A stretch of 64,000 bases of DNA, taken from the NCBI GenBank assembly GCA_027886185.1, contig WOAB01000156.1, positions 310,001 to 374,000 on the forward strand, given 5' to 3'. How positions within the stretch are numbered: position 1 is the first letter of the stretch; each line of letters begins with the position of its first letter. The notes beneath the pieces are model-generated. The model saw nothing but the letters and a program-made list of their open reading frames with translations, was not told the DNA's origin and did no database searches. This document shows, in pieces, positions 10,328-22,572 of the stretch. Origin of the DNA: Rheum nobile. Taxonomy: Eukaryota; Streptophyta; Magnoliopsida; Caryophyllales; Polygonaceae. The position numbers and the translations under genes were made by a program.

Positions 10328-11647
10328 TGATAAGCACTACTTTGTAGGGCTTAAGTAATAGTCATTAGAGGTTTTATTGGTGTCATTCGGGTAGATTTAG
10401 ACACATTCATGTGTATGGCGTGTGGGGGCAAAGTTTGGTAATTAATTAAAAGCCACGTGATTGATGGGCCCAATTGGAGGGAGAAGCCCACGTGAACAGG
10501 AAGAAAGGCCCAACGTGAAGCCTCACGCGTGAAGTGAAGCCGAGAAGCAGCGGAAATTGGCTGGAGAATTGAAGAATTGGAGGGATGATGTCATCCACGA
10601 CATCAGCGAAGGCAAATTGGAGTTGGGCCGTGATGGGCCGCCGCTTGAGCTGCTTGAGGTGGGCCGAAGTTGCACAATTCCGACCGAGCAGCTGCTGGAG
10701 CGAGAATTCAAAGGCCGAGAACGGGATTAATTTTCTTGTTTTCGGTTATTTAATTAATATTATTTTATTATTTTCATTTTAGGTTAATTTAGATTTTATT
10801 TCCTTTAGTATATTAGGGTAGAGAAAAGGCTTATTTGCCTATCTATTATCATCAACTCTCTGAAACCCTAATTTCTTTCTATGTACCTTACTATGAAGAA
10901 CTAAGCCTCATTGGCTTAGTCAGACGCTGAAGTTTTCGTTTCGATAAAGTTGTGAGATTCTCGTTCTAAATCTATTGCATGGATTTTATCTATTCTCTTG
11001 CTTAAGTTGCTTATGATTGATATTGATAATTTCTAGTCTGATCAACTAGGGTTTGTCGTTATTGATCTATTGCTAGATCTAGATTGTTACTGGTTGAGCA
11101 TATCTATTTCAGAGTAGCAATTGCATCGTACTAGTATCTGGTTGTGCTAGTCTTATGCAGAAGAGAATTGATTTACATTCTAGGATAATATCTGGTTGTT
11201 TTATGCTAGAATTGTATCCAACTATATTCCTATCCATAAGGCTGCTGTTAAACTAAATCTTGATAGTTTCAGGGTTGTTTAATTAGTTAGTGCTAATAGT
11301 ATCTGGTTGTGCTATTAGTTATATCTGAAAATGAATTGGAATTTCCATTGCATGAGATTTTGAATGAGTATCTAGGATCAACTTGTCATACGAATAGTGA
11401 ATGTTATTTGACTAAGTGATTTTCCCCATCACTGATTTCATCATATTTTACTTTGTTTACTTTTGCATGCTTAGGTTACTAAAACTCACAAAACCCCCCT
11501 TTGATTACTTTAGTTTGACATACGAATTGCATATTAAGATAGATCCGTCTCCCTGTGGATTTGACCCGTACTTACCTAGGACTACGGTTTAAGGTTTGTT
11601 TGGATATTTTGCATATCAGTTTTTAGAACGACAAAAACCTGTTATCA
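10328..11647 (+). repeat. Solo LTR (1320 bp) with 5-bp target duplication
   Basis: It begins TGATAAGCAC and ends CTGTTATCA, with inverted ends TGATAA/TTATCA. It is flanked by GTCAC at 10323-10327 and again at 11648-11652, a perfect 5-bp target duplication. Near its end is CTCCCTGTGGATTTGACCC, a phrase common near the 3' end of some plant gypsy LTRs. Internally, AGTATCTGGTTGTGCTA-like units recur near 11135, 11190 and 11300. With no internal region left, this is the product of LTR-LTR recombination. Confidence 0.9.
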
Positions 11648-11652
11648 GTCAC

Positions 11653-14600
11653 TCTCTAGGAATTTTCACTCTCTAGGAATTTGCTCATGTTTCATCTTGT
11701 TGCTCATATTTCGTTCGTCTGTTGTAAAAAATGTAATCTTAGGAATGTTTAGCTCATGTGAAGTGATGGGAAAAGTTATAGAAGATGCAACTTTTCACTA
11801 AGGGTACTTTCCTTTGAGCAAATTCATAATTTTTCTTGTGCAGATCACCTTCATGTGACCTAACACAATCCAAACTTTCCTGCAGGTTGTTGATGCGCAA
11901 GATATCTTAAAAATGGCAATCTCAATCAATTTGAAAGACAGAAGTTACAACCTTTTCAAGGTTTACATGTACCTAGTTCTAGTCGAGAACTTACTCATTG
12001 ATAACAACTTACAAAGTAAGCAACCAATCGTCGAAACGTGGGGATATATCATTTCTCCATTAGTGTTGTAGCCAAATCTCCAACATTGATTTCGGGCCCT
12101 AACAATGGTAACCATAAATCCATAGTCATACCTGATCAAGTCAATTGTTTCTTAAAATCCAAGGATTGATCTCTTATATTGCTCGTCTTTCAGGTTTGCA
12201 CCAAAGCATCGTATCTTCTACAAGTACACGGGCAAGAAAAAAAACAACTTATGGCACTCTGTACCTTAGCATCATGGCATTGTGTATCAATGGATCATAT
12301 GGTAGTCTAGTTTGTGAATTATCTGAAGGTGTTAGGACCAACGTAACATATATGTATGGTGGATCTAGTAGTGTATATGGTGCTAACTTTTACTGAAGAA
12401 GTGCTTATATTTTGCTTGATTTGCTTACAAAAATGGCATGAAAGCTTATGCTTAATTATGGTATTTGTTAGTTTTCTTCTGGATGATGTACGTTATACTA
12501 GCACAATTTTCATGAGAAAATTGAGCCTCTCTTTTGGACTTTTGCATGAACTGTATATGTATAGCTAATTAAGAAACGTGACTCAAATCAGATATTTGTC
12601 TTTGGTTTTGGCATGGATCTTTAATTTGAAATTTATTGAATTCAAATGAGGTCCAAATTCAATATATATTGACATGAAACAATTTAAATTAAAAATGGTA
12701 AATGTACATGCAATTTAATTCAATAAAACCTTTTACATAAAATTAGCCTAAGTGAACCAAAAACACCATTCATAAAGAGTAAAGACCATCTAGAATTTTG
12801 ATTTTATGCCTTTTTGGTCATTTAACACCTTAAGTTTTATAACTTCAACTTTCATAAGCTTTGTTTACCGAACACATCATTTCACACTTCAACTACTAAC
12901 TTAAGCTCTTACTTCAACTTCAACTCCTACTTCCACTTCAGTTCACTTCAACTCACTTCAGCTTCCTATTTATCGAACATGCCCTAGATCCCACGTTAAT
13001 TATGCATTATATAAGGTCGCTAATGATCAGAGTTGCTATGAGTTTTCGGTTTTTAACTAGTCCTGAATATTTTTATTAAGGTGTTGTTTTAGTATAGCTT
13101 TAATATCACTTTTATATGTATATCTAATAAAATTATATTATGTTAGCATAAACCTTCAAAAAAATGTATATAGTTTCTTAAAAAATATTAATCATAAACT
13201 CATAGTATTAGTAAAAAAGGAAGAAAATTTGAACAATATTGTTCACATGTATCATAATAAATTTGTAGAAAATAAAAGAGAAATGATATGCTAAAGTTAT
13301 ATATTATCACATCAACATCTAATATTAGAAGATATATAATTGAACATAAAAAAAATTAATGAAAAATATGGGTAAGCTTTTTTTTGGTAAGAATGATCTC
13401 TTTAATAAAAATCGTATTTTATTAATTTAATATACAAAAATTAAAATTTTATATAAAAAATAATAATTAAACTTTTAAGTTTTAAGTAATGTAAATAATT
13501 TTAGAAATTATCAAATCCATCAATTTATTTTAATGTACATTTAAATTAGCTTTGAGTGATCTTTGTTGAGCAATGAGCTTAATTTTTTAATGTTGAAGTT
13601 GGCTAAATTTGCTCTATTTTTACAAAGGATTGTTATTCAAGGAAATGTAAGCAACTCAAGAACACGAACAAAGCAATTGATATCATGAAAAATAAACATA
13701 TCTATCACATCAAGTAAATAATACTTAGTTTAAAAACTTTGGTTTGATGTATGTAATAAAAATAATACTTTAAACACTATGAAATCTTGTTAAAATTTAT
13801 TGTTGAAAAATTGCCAAAAAAATACTAAAGTATAAAGAATGAAGAATTTGTGAGTGCATTTATACATATGGGATTATGAATGCATGGTTTCCGAACCAAT
13901 GTCATTTGATTCACTATAATCCGTTAATTTTTACATTGACTATGAATACTATATAAAACCCTTATATCAAGTTAAAATAATCATATAACAATCTTCATGG
14001 TAGAAAACTGAATGTGAAATTTAATATACAAACAAATATAAGGTTTAGATTAGTTTATACGTATTATTAAAAGAAATAAGCTAATTTCTTTAAAAGAATA
14101 AAATTAATTTGATGAGATTTGGTTAAAATTTGTTAGAATTTTATAGTTTAAATTTGATTAATTTTAAAAACAAAATAAAATTATTTAAGAGGATAATAAT
14201 AAATAGAAGAAAAAAAAACAAAGCTCAACAACTTGAGCCTAAAAACACTTTGGTGACTTAAAAAGTGTGACATTTAATATATAGTTATAGATACTCCCTC
14301 TCCTAAGAAATAGATTTCGTTTTACTTTCGATATAACTATTAAAAAATGCAATTATTAAGAAAAAAATTAATCTTACAAACTTTTTTTTTCAAATTTGCA
14401 ATTCAATAATTATCCATCTAATTTTTAACCAATGAATAAAGAAAATTTGCATCGATCATATCAATAAGTGCAACTTCCAATAACTTACCTCGTAACTCAC
14501 TAATAAATCATTACCATAAAAATTCTAAAATAACAAGTATTTCTTAACAAAAATTATAAGTTAAAACGGCATCTATTTCTTAACGGATGGAGTAGTTATC

Positions 14601-15060
14601 ATTTGCCTTAATAACACAATATAAGCAAAATTGATTGTTTTACAAAATATTGGATTTGATGATTTAGGTTTTGTTTGGTTGAAATATTTATAAAAAAAAT
14701 TTGGTTGATAAAGAGATGAAAAGTAGGATTGTACGTCTTTGGTAAGGAATTTTATTATAGATTTGTGTGTTTTTATTAAAAATGAGTATGTAGTGAAAGA
14801 AAAAAAAAATTGTAAACTAAAATTACTTTTTAGATAAAAAAGGTAGTTTTTTCAAATAATCAAACATAGACTTAGGTTTATCCATTATTTAAAATAGAGC
14901 TTTATGTTAGACTAATAACAAAAAAAATGATGTTTTCACAAAGTATTGAATTTATAGTGATGATTTAGACTTGGCCTTATTAAAAGATAGGGTTATTGCA
15001 AATTTTTACCACTTTCATTCAGTGGACGATATTTTGACCAACTTAAAGCTCTCATTCAAA
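11653..15060. other. AT-rich intergenic DNA, no supported gene
   Basis: It starts with a tandem pair of CACTCTCTAGGAATTT at 11650-11682. A short open frame at 12145-12396 (83 codons) has no recognisable domain and no clear splice context, so I do not call it a gene. From about 12650 the sequence is AT-rich with homopolymer runs. It also holds scattered TTAAGTCAC/CCCACAAATCC relics of the repeat that becomes tandem at 16205. Confidence 0.6.
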
Positions 15061-15437
15061 AGGTTATCTATCTAAATATATATTAAAGCAAAAAAATTTA
15101 GAGTCACCATATTAATTCTAGTCCCATAATTTTTATGTGTCAATTTGTGATTATATATCATTAATTATAATTATTTATATTTTTGTTTATTTTTCTAATA
15201 TCCTCACAAAAAAAAGTTTTATCAACAATTTAGCAAAATCTCAAACTAACTATCTCAACCAAATTGTGGCAGCAATATTTTAAATGAGTCAACATAAATT
15301 TTGCAAAATAAAAATTTAAAATTTAACCCAAAAACAAATCTAGCATTAGTTGTAACTTGTACGTCTAAAAATTTAAGATATTGAAGCTTCAAAATCTAGC
15401 ATTAGTTGTAACTTATTAGCAATTTTATTAAATTTCA

Positions 15438-15438
<1 letters not shown>

Positions 15439-15472
<34 letters not shown>
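15439..15472. repeat. (TA)n microsatellite
   Basis: An uninterrupted TA run is followed by TTAAAAC and a degraded copy of the same unit that forms the tandem array at 16205-17645. Confidence 0.9.
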
Positions 15473-15475
<3 letters not shown>

Positions 15476-16204
15476 CTATTAAATTTCGGGTTAGTAGAAT
15501 GTTTCTAGCCCCACAAATCCTAGGTGTCATTTTATGGACTTTTTGTAATTTTTAATAAGTAATTAATGATTGATTTTAACAAACTTGATTGATATAAAAG
15601 ATTTGATTTTTAAATGATTTATTTAACAAATTTAAAAATATATGTATCTCATATCTCATATATATAAGTAAAATAGTCAAAAGCGCCTAATTTTTTTCAA
15701 AAAGAAAAGTAATGATAACAAACTTGCTTAAGAGTCAAATACGGTTATGTAAAAACCAAATAACCATAAACTTTTAATTTAAAATAATAAAATTACATTT
15801 GCAATTTTGTATAGATCCCATGTATCTAATAATTTAAATTTTAAAATGAATTAGATGTTAAAAAATAAAAATTGAGTTACTATTAATTTTATTACTATAT
15901 ATTTAATTAGCACAATAATTTTTAATTTTGTACATATTAATTTATTAGCAAGGTATCATTTTAAATTTTAAATTTTGCTTCAACAATTATAATTATTATG
16001 TTATCAAACCATGCATATACACACAACCCAGACTATCTTAGTGAATCAAAGATCTTTTGAAGAATTGGAATTTCATGTCAAAAGTCTTGCATCTGATTAA
16101 AATCGAATTTGGTAGAAATGTATCTAAATAGAAAAGAAAATCAGATATTTTTTAGTTAACCAATGAATCAAGATATTCAAATATAATCCTTCGTTATTTT
16201 TTAA

Positions 16205-16649
16205 AGGAATTTAAAGCCACCACATGCATTGATTCCGATCCTACAAATCCTATGTGTTAATTTGTGGTTGATTCACTTTTTTTATTAACAATTCTATTCA
16301 CTTTAAATCACAATATCTAACCACAACTAACTTTAAATATTTAAAATTTTAAATCACAATATCAAATCATAACTAACTTCAATTATATATAAAAACTATA
16401 TACAACTTTTTTATAAAATTTGATTTCTGCAAATTACACATACAATAAGCTTATAATATATGTCAAAATAATATATAATAGATTTACTACTAAACTTATA
16501 TATAAAATACATCTTATATTCATTTATGTAATTAGTAATATTATTTTCATGAGTTTGCACATATAATTTGACCTATATAAATTTATGGGCCAAAATCATA
16601 CAATATATACACTTTCCAATTCATAGTACATGTGCTTTTATAATAAAGC

Positions 16650-16720
<71 letters not shown>

Positions 16721-17645
16721 GCAAATTAATTTTAAGTCACCATATTGATTCCGGACCCACAAATCCTATCTGTCAATTTGTGATTAATCCATTTTTTTAT
16801 TAACATTTCTATTCAATTTAAATCACAATATCTAATCATAACCAACTTCAAATATTTAAAAATTTTAACTACAATATCTAACACAACTAACTTCAAATAT
16901 ATAAAAACTATATACAAATTTTGTATAAAATATGATTTCTACAAATTACATATACAATAAGCTTATAATATATGACAAAATAATATATTATATATTTCCT
17001 AATAAACTTATTTATAAAAGACATCTTATATTCGTTTATGTAATTAATAATATTATTTTCATGAGTTTGCATGACATATATAAATTTATGGGCCAAAAAG
17101 GCCCAAAATCATACAATATATACAATTTCCAATTCATAGTATATGTAATTTTATAATCAAGCCCACTATATTATATATATATATATTAAAGCAAATGAAT
17201 TTATAGCTACCATATTGATTTCGGCCCCACAAATTCTATCTGTCAATTTGTGATTAATCCACTTTTTTTTATTAACATTTCTATTCAATTTAAATCACAA
17301 TATCTAATCATAACTAACTTTAAATATTAAAATTTTAAATTACAATATCTAACACAACTAACTTCAAATATATAAAAAACTATATACAACTTTTGTATAA
17401 AATATGATTTCTACAAATTACATATACAATAAACTTATAATATATGACAAAATAATATATGATAGATTTCCTAATAAATTTATATATAAAATATATCTTA
17501 TATTCGTTTATGTAATTAGTAATATTATTTTCACGAGTTTGCATGACATATATAAATTTATGGATCAAAATCATACAATATATACAATTTACAACTCATA
17601 GAAGTATAAAACATGTGTTTTTATAATTAAGATCACTATATTATA
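16205..17645 (+). repeat. Tandem array of about 0.5 kb AT-rich units
   Basis: Three units align along their length. Landmark GATTCCGATC/GATTCCGGAC/GATTTCGGCC starts at 16231, 16747 and 17217, giving spacings of 516 and 470 bp; the difference comes mainly from TA-run length. Each unit begins (TA)n-TTAAAGCAAA, contains CACAAATCCTATCTGTCAA, and ends with ATACAATATATACA and TATAAT(C/A)AAG. Diverged single copies occur near 15080 and 15480. Unit starts resemble AT-rich Helitron 5' ends, but no 3' hairpin or CTAG end was found, so the class is open. Confidence 0.75.
16653..16716. repeat. Long (TA)n microsatellite between repeat units
   Basis: A run of about 32 TA pairs forms the junction between the first and second tandem units. 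Confidence 0.9.
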
Positions 17646-18341
17646 TTATTAAACATACATATTTCATGACCCATCTATATATACGTGTGAACATACATAT
17701 TTGCAAACTTAAAATATCTAATTTTCTTTCCTGTCCCAAACGATTTGAACGGCTAAAAATGCATATTCCCAGTTTAATGAAAAAGGGAAAAAGTAATAAT
17801 TGAGGGTTTGAACGGGTTGATCGGGTTTGGGACAGGGTTTAGGGACAAGGATTGGGAGTTGAGACAGACGATTTGGACCGAGTTGAATTTAGCAGTTGTA
17901 GATGAATAAAGTTGGAACGAGTTCTTGAAAGCTAGATGGAAATTGGTAGTTAAAATAGGAGGGAGGTTCCGGTGCGAAGTATCGTTAACGTGTAAAGTGT
18001 GAAATTTCGCGTTCATAAAGTGATATCAAATGTTCATTATTTGAACGGTCATGTTCACAGATAACATGTTCATGTCAACGAAAAGTCATGTTCATAATCT
18101 GGACAGTCATGTTCAAAAAAAAAAAACGCCGAAATTACAGATTTTGTCACTGCGTTTTTTCACTTAAAATTCTCATCTTCTAATCTCAACCCTTCATCCC
18201 CTCATCCAATGGCCCATGTTATTTCTCACTTCTCATCCTAAGATTAGTTCTCATGGGAACCTTAATCGTTAAAATAGAAATAAGTGTTCGGTGTGTGGGA
18301 GCTCGAATTGTGAAAAAATAAAGAAAAAAATCTAAAACAAA
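17646..18341. other. Intergenic DNA with GTCATGTTCA repeats
   Basis: No gene is supported. Between 18030 and 18110 the phrase CATGTTCA recurs several times (GGTCATGTTCACAG, AACATGTTCATGTC, AGTCATGTTCAT, AGTCATGTTCAA). The minus-strand open frame at 17774-18016 has no domain. Confidence 0.5.
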
Positions 18342-19163
18342 ATCCCAAATTTGGAGAATTTTTTATGAAAGTAAGCACTTTTTGGAAACTTATTTTCAAA
18401 TTATGCTCGTTTTGGAACTTATTCTCAAAATAGACAGGCTTTTTAGCTTTGGTATAAGTCGCTTGGAAAATTAGCGATTCATCATAAATAAGTCGGCGAT
18501 AACAATAGCGACTTTCATCGAAGCAGAGGCAATAATTTAAAAAAATAAAAAAGGTATGAGTCGCAGTACCATACATCGACTCATACCTTTTTTATTTTCT
18601 TTAAAAAGTATCAATTTAATTTTGAATATAAAGAAATTTAATTTTGAATATAAAAAAAGAGTCGATGAATGGTACAACGACTCTTTGTATTATAGTACAA
18701 TGACTAGAATTTATTCAAAATGTACAAAATGATTTTCATGGATAAGTTTAATTCAAAACGTACTGCACCGTCATTCTGCAGGAGGTCAAGATATTAAATC
18801 TTCTTCATGGATAAAATTAGAGAGTCAATGTACCACAATACAAAGAGTCGTTGTACCATTCAACAACTCTTTTTTTATATTTAAAATTAAACCTGTATTT
18901 TTTTTTATAAAAAAAAATATGAGTCGCTGTATGATACAGCGACTCATATCTTTTTTATTTTTTTAAATTACCGTCACCACTTTGATGAGAGTCGCTATTG
19001 TTATCACCTACTTATTTATGATGAATCACTGCTCTTTCAAACGACTTATACTAAAGCTAAAAAATCTGTCACTTTTAAGAATAAGTTTCACAACGAGTCT
19101 AATTTTAATATAAATTTCTAAAAAGTGCTTACTCTGATAAAAAAAAATTCAAATTTGGAACCC
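18342..19163. repeat. Foldback element with about 370-bp inverted arms
   Basis: The left arm (18342 to about 18710) and right arm (about 18829-19163) are inverted copies along almost their whole length. Paired landmarks are AGTAAGCACTTTTTGGAAA with its inverted partner near 19120, GCGATTCATCATAAATAAGT with ACTTATTTATGATGAATCAC, and GGTACAACGACTCTTTGTAT with ATACAAAGAGTCGTTGTACC. Each arm holds its own palindrome: GTATGAGTCG...CGACTCATAC (18553-18587) and ATATGAGTCGCTGTATGATA...CGACTCATAT (18917-18950). About 120 bp separate the arms. There is no coding potential; it is a MITE-like or foldback element whose transcript would be one long hairpin. Confidence 0.85.
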
Positions 19164-20034
19164 TAACCGTCAAATTCGACGACTCTAGCTTCCCTCGCAA
19201 CTACACAGCCTTGCACCGGGAATCATCACCCCCACACCCAGTCGACCCCCTTATGGCCACCCGACAATGGTGTCGTCTTCTCTGATCTCCATCGTTGTTG
19301 TCGCCAACTCCACACTATCACCCACTCTATCCATAATCAGCTTGAGGGGCCTTAATCGTCATTGGGGAGCTTGACAAAATCGTCACAATTTCAGCCACAA
19401 CAAGCTTCTGCTATTGTCATCTAGTTTATGTGTGTTTGGCCCCTCAAGCTAGATGACAATAGCCTGGAAATTTCAGTTTCCATGCAAAACAAGCTATAAT
19501 ACCCAACACTCTAAATTACATCAATTTGAAACCCCCCTTCCCCAAACTTTGAACCGAGCTTTCGTAAAAACAACAACTATTGAAACTGAAATTGAGTAAC
19601 TATCAGCTTTGTCTAAGATGAAGGTGAGATAATTGAGCTAGCTAGCTATATGGATTTTCTCACATTGCTAACATTTTCTCGTATTATTATTCCAAAATTA
19701 CTAAGAAATCCTACGGCTTCATTGGGTGTGAAATATTTTGAAAAAATAAATAAACAGTTGTTGTGATATGAGCACCAAGTTTAATCAAGCTATGGCAACT
19801 AAAATCACTGTTTTGAAAATGCAGCAAAAAGATAGATCGATAACCAAAATACCATTCCATACATAACTTCCAAAGTTCAAACTTACCAACAACCAAAACA
19901 TGCATAACTTGTTGCGCTTTTAACTTCCTTACCCAAAACATTACTAATTACTAAAGTTTGACTAAGCCATGAGTCCGACCAACTTCACACAAAAGAACAC
20001 CCAAAAACAAACCAAAATCTGATCGAGCAACAAC
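19164..20034. other. 3' flank of DRP4-like gene with nested hairpins
   Basis: No gene is seen. Two inverted pairs are interlaced: GCTTGAGGGGCC (19340-19351) with GGCCCCTCAAGC (19438-19449), and CTATTGTCATCTAG (19411-19424) with CTAGATGACAATAG (19449-19462). The part nearest 20034 should include the 3' untranslated region of the dynamin-related gene. Confidence 0.6.
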
Positions 20035-21996
20035 TCAATCAACGAAGTCCATGATCTGAGCAAGCACGTGCTTCGACTCCTTAAGCAACTCCACGCTACG
20101 AGTAAGCTTCTCTCGCTTGATCGCCACCGACGGCGCCTCCTCCAGCATGCGCTCGATCCCTCCTCCGCCGGGCCGCATCAGCTCCTCCACAACCGCCCCC
20201 TCCAACTCCTTGTTCACCAGATTCTGCACGCTGAAGAGCACGTGCATCGCAACCGAGTCCACAACTCGCCTCAGCACCACCTTCCAGTACGCGGTGACCC
20301 GCATCTTCATATCAAACGCCTGCTGCGCCACGCTCTTGTGGGCCCTCATATGCGCCACGTCCACCTCCCCGAACCCGTCGATCTTCAGCACCGAGCCCTC
20401 CGCCGTTCCTTCCACGATCGCCATGAAGTCCTTCTGGTGGGTCATCAGCTGGTTCCACGTCGACATGTACTCCGGGTTACACGTGTAATCGGCTATCTTC
20501 TCCATCTCAAGCATCTCCTTCATCCGCTCCATCCCCTGTTTTTTCATTTTTAAAACTAAGCTTTCGGCAGCTCGCCGCATCATCGAGTGCAGCTGCGGGT
20601 AGTTGGCGCAATGCTGCATCATAACACTCGAGACGACTTCCTCTAAGTAGTCCCAAACCTCGTCGACGAACACCGCCGGAGTCGGGATTATTCCCCTCAC
20701 CTTCCTGTGAAGGAAGGTGAGGAACACGCTCCTCGGAAGAAAATTCGGCAGCCATATCCCCTTGGAATCTTCTAGAACCATAACCTCCTCCATCAGAAAC
20801 AAACCGTCGACCCGAGTGCCGCCGGAGTTCTGTAGCTTGTTCGAGTATCCATCCATCAACTCCGCCAGGCGCGCCGTGCAATGCATTTTAGCTTCATCGG
20901 GAAACTCGTCGAACTCGCCGGTGATCAAGATCTTCCTCAGAGAGTCCTTCGCCGAGCCGAGGATCCGCATGAATGCAGTCATGGCGTCCGCAACCGAAGT
21001 GAAATTTCTCGGCATCTTGTTCAGATCGGTCATGTTGGAGTTCAGCTTGTCGTTTATCTGCCGGATTATGTTCGGCAAGCACTTCGCGATGATCGACGCC
21101 TGAATCTGGACCAACTTCCGGGCCAAATTCGGGATTCCGACGATGGATTTGTCGATCCTCGAAAGCTGGGGATGGGAATCGAAGAGCTCGGATTCCACCG
21201 CGCGCGCCTCCAAGAACGACTCGTCACCGATCCTGTTGCGGACACAGACGTATCCGAGGCCGATGCTGACGTCGTCGGCGGTGACCTTCTCGAGCAGCCC
21301 CTCGGGAGACTTGTCGGATTTCGTGACGACGGCGAGCGTCCTCTGCCCTGTTTTATCGACCATCTGAGACATCCGAATGGACTCCGACGTGGAGAAGTCG
21401 ACGGAGGCGGAGATGACGTTGAGGATGATGCTCTCCTCCGGCTTAATGTACTCCATAATAATGTCCCTGACCTGCTCGTAGATGTTCTCCGGCTGGCCGT
21501 GGACGGCGACGCGGGTGATTCCGGGGAGATCAACCATGGTGAGGTCGGGGACTCCAGGCTTCCTCACGATCAGCGTCAGCGGGGTGTTGGAGATGCCCTT
21601 GGAGTCGCCGGCGAGCTCGCGCGTGGCGTCATCGATGGCGGCGGCGACAGAGGAGTCGTCGGTTTGGACGCTTTTCCCAGCGTACTCGAGGGTGAGGGAA
21701 GCAGGGGAGCCAGATTGGAGGCTGAGAATGAGCGGCACTCTGGTGCAGATTCCCTGGCCACGGGGGAGGCTGATGGCGGCGAGCGACTCGAGAACTGAAC
21801 TCTTGCCGGAAGACTGGTCTCCGACGACGACGATAGTGGGGAGCTGAATCCCCTCCTTGGTGACTTTGAGTGATCGGAGGCGGTCGACGGCGTCGAGGAG
21901 TGGGCGGATCCGCTCATTGAAAGAGCATAGGAGAGGCTGAGCGGCTAGTGATTGGATCGGAATGGCATCGGTGATGACTGGTACGATTGAACCCAT
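20035..21996 (-). CDS. Dynamin-related GTPase, DRP4/Mx-like (653 aa)
   Basis: A single uninterrupted frame encodes a large GTPase of the dynamin family, proteins that self-assemble on membranes and use GTP to remodel them. The GTPase domain shows G1 GDQSSGKS (59-66), G2 PRGQGICTR (78-86), G3 DLPG (156-159) and G4 TKSD (225-228). The middle/stalk region and a C-terminal GTPase effector domain (about 555-650) follow. PH and proline-rich domains are absent, as in Mx proteins and plant DRP4. The lack of introns and the length match plant DRP4C-type genes. The ATG sits in MGSIVPVITD, with a TATA box about 105 bp upstream. All motifs are intact, so this looks functional and is the only ordinary host gene here. 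Its exact biological role is not known to me. Confidence 0.9.
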   Translation of the reverse strand: MGSIVPVITDAIPIQSLAAQPLLCSFNERIRPLLDAVDRLRSLKVTKEGIQLPTIVVVGDQSSGKSSVLESLAAISLPRGQGICTRVPLILSLQSGSPASLTLEYAGKSVQTDDSSVAAAIDDATRELAGDSKGISNTPLTLIVRKPGVPDLTMVDLPGITRVAVHGQPENIYEQVRDIIMEYIKPEESIILNVISASVDFSTSESIRMSQMVDKTGQRTLAVVTKSDKSPEGLLEKVTADDVSIGLGYVCVRNRIGDESFLEARAVESELFDSHPQLSRIDKSIVGIPNLARKLVQIQASIIAKCLPNIIRQINDKLNSNMTDLNKMPRNFTSVADAMTAFMRILGSAKDSLRKILITGEFDEFPDEAKMHCTARLAELMDGYSNKLQNSGGTRVDGLFLMEEVMVLEDSKGIWLPNFLPRSVFLTFLHRKVRGIIPTPAVFVDEVWDYLEEVVSSVMMQHCANYPQLHSMMRRAAESLVLKMKKQGMERMKEMLEMEKIADYTCNPEYMSTWNQLMTHQKDFMAIVEGTAEGSVLKIDGFGEVDVAHMRAHKSVAQQAFDMKMRVTAYWKVVLRRVVDSVAMHVLFSVQNLVNKELEGAVVEELMRPGGGGIERMLEEAPSVAIKREKLTRSVELLKESKHVLAQIMDFVD

Positions 21997-22098
21997 TGGA
22001 TTGGAGTTAGAAGAAGAGTTAAAACGACGGCGTTTTTGAAGTGGTTTTTTGTTTGTTCAGAGAGTGAAAGTGAATACGCAGTAGATAGAGTTGGGGCT

Positions 22099-22106
22099 TA
22101 TTTATA
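22099..22106 (-). promoter_or_regulatory. TATA box of the DRP4-like gene
   Basis: TATAAATA on the minus strand (within the palindrome TATTTATAAATA, 22099-22110) lies about 105 bp upstream of the ATG at 21996. The spacing suits a plant core promoter with a short leader. Confidence 0.55.
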
Positions 22107-22572
22107 AATAAGCAAGCGGGGAATTTGAAGAGTTAAAAGTAATTAATTAATTAATTAAATTGAGGAGGAAGCCGAAGAGTCGATGAAAAGCATCTTCTGA
22201 AAATGAAGTGATTGAGAATTGAAAGTTGCTTTTATGGCGAAAGAAACGATTGAGAAGTCGAAAAGTCGATCTGGGATAGGAGGAAAGAAACTGTAACTGT
22301 TTTAGTATGTGACAATAGACGAAAACAATTGTTTGTTTGTTTTTGAATGCAAGACATTACTGCTTCTTTCTTCTGCTCCTTCTTACTTAATGAAATTATT
22401 ATTAGGATAAGTATGATATGATAAAGATTATTATAATATAAAATAAAAATGAATATAGATCATTAGATTAGAAATAAATCAAAAGTCATGATTGAATTTT
22501 TATTAAAAGTCATATGTTATGTTATAGAGTTATGTTCTTTGCATTGAATGTGTTATAGAGTTGTCCTAATTA
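22107..22572 (-). promoter_or_regulatory. Upstream region of the DRP4-like gene
   Basis: This is non-coding, AT-rich sequence with AATTAATTAATTAATTAAAT at about 22141. I see no further recognisable elements. It ends at the proposed left end of the first MULE, which limits the proximal promoter to under 500 bp. Confidence 0.4.

Noticed and set aside
12145..12568. Small protein-coding gene
   Set aside because: Two overlapping short frames have no recognisable domain, no splice-supported extension and no conserved context.
20881..21798. 305-codon plus-strand frame
   Set aside because: Antisense shadow of the DRP4-like GTPase gene, caused by its GC-rich codons; no domain.
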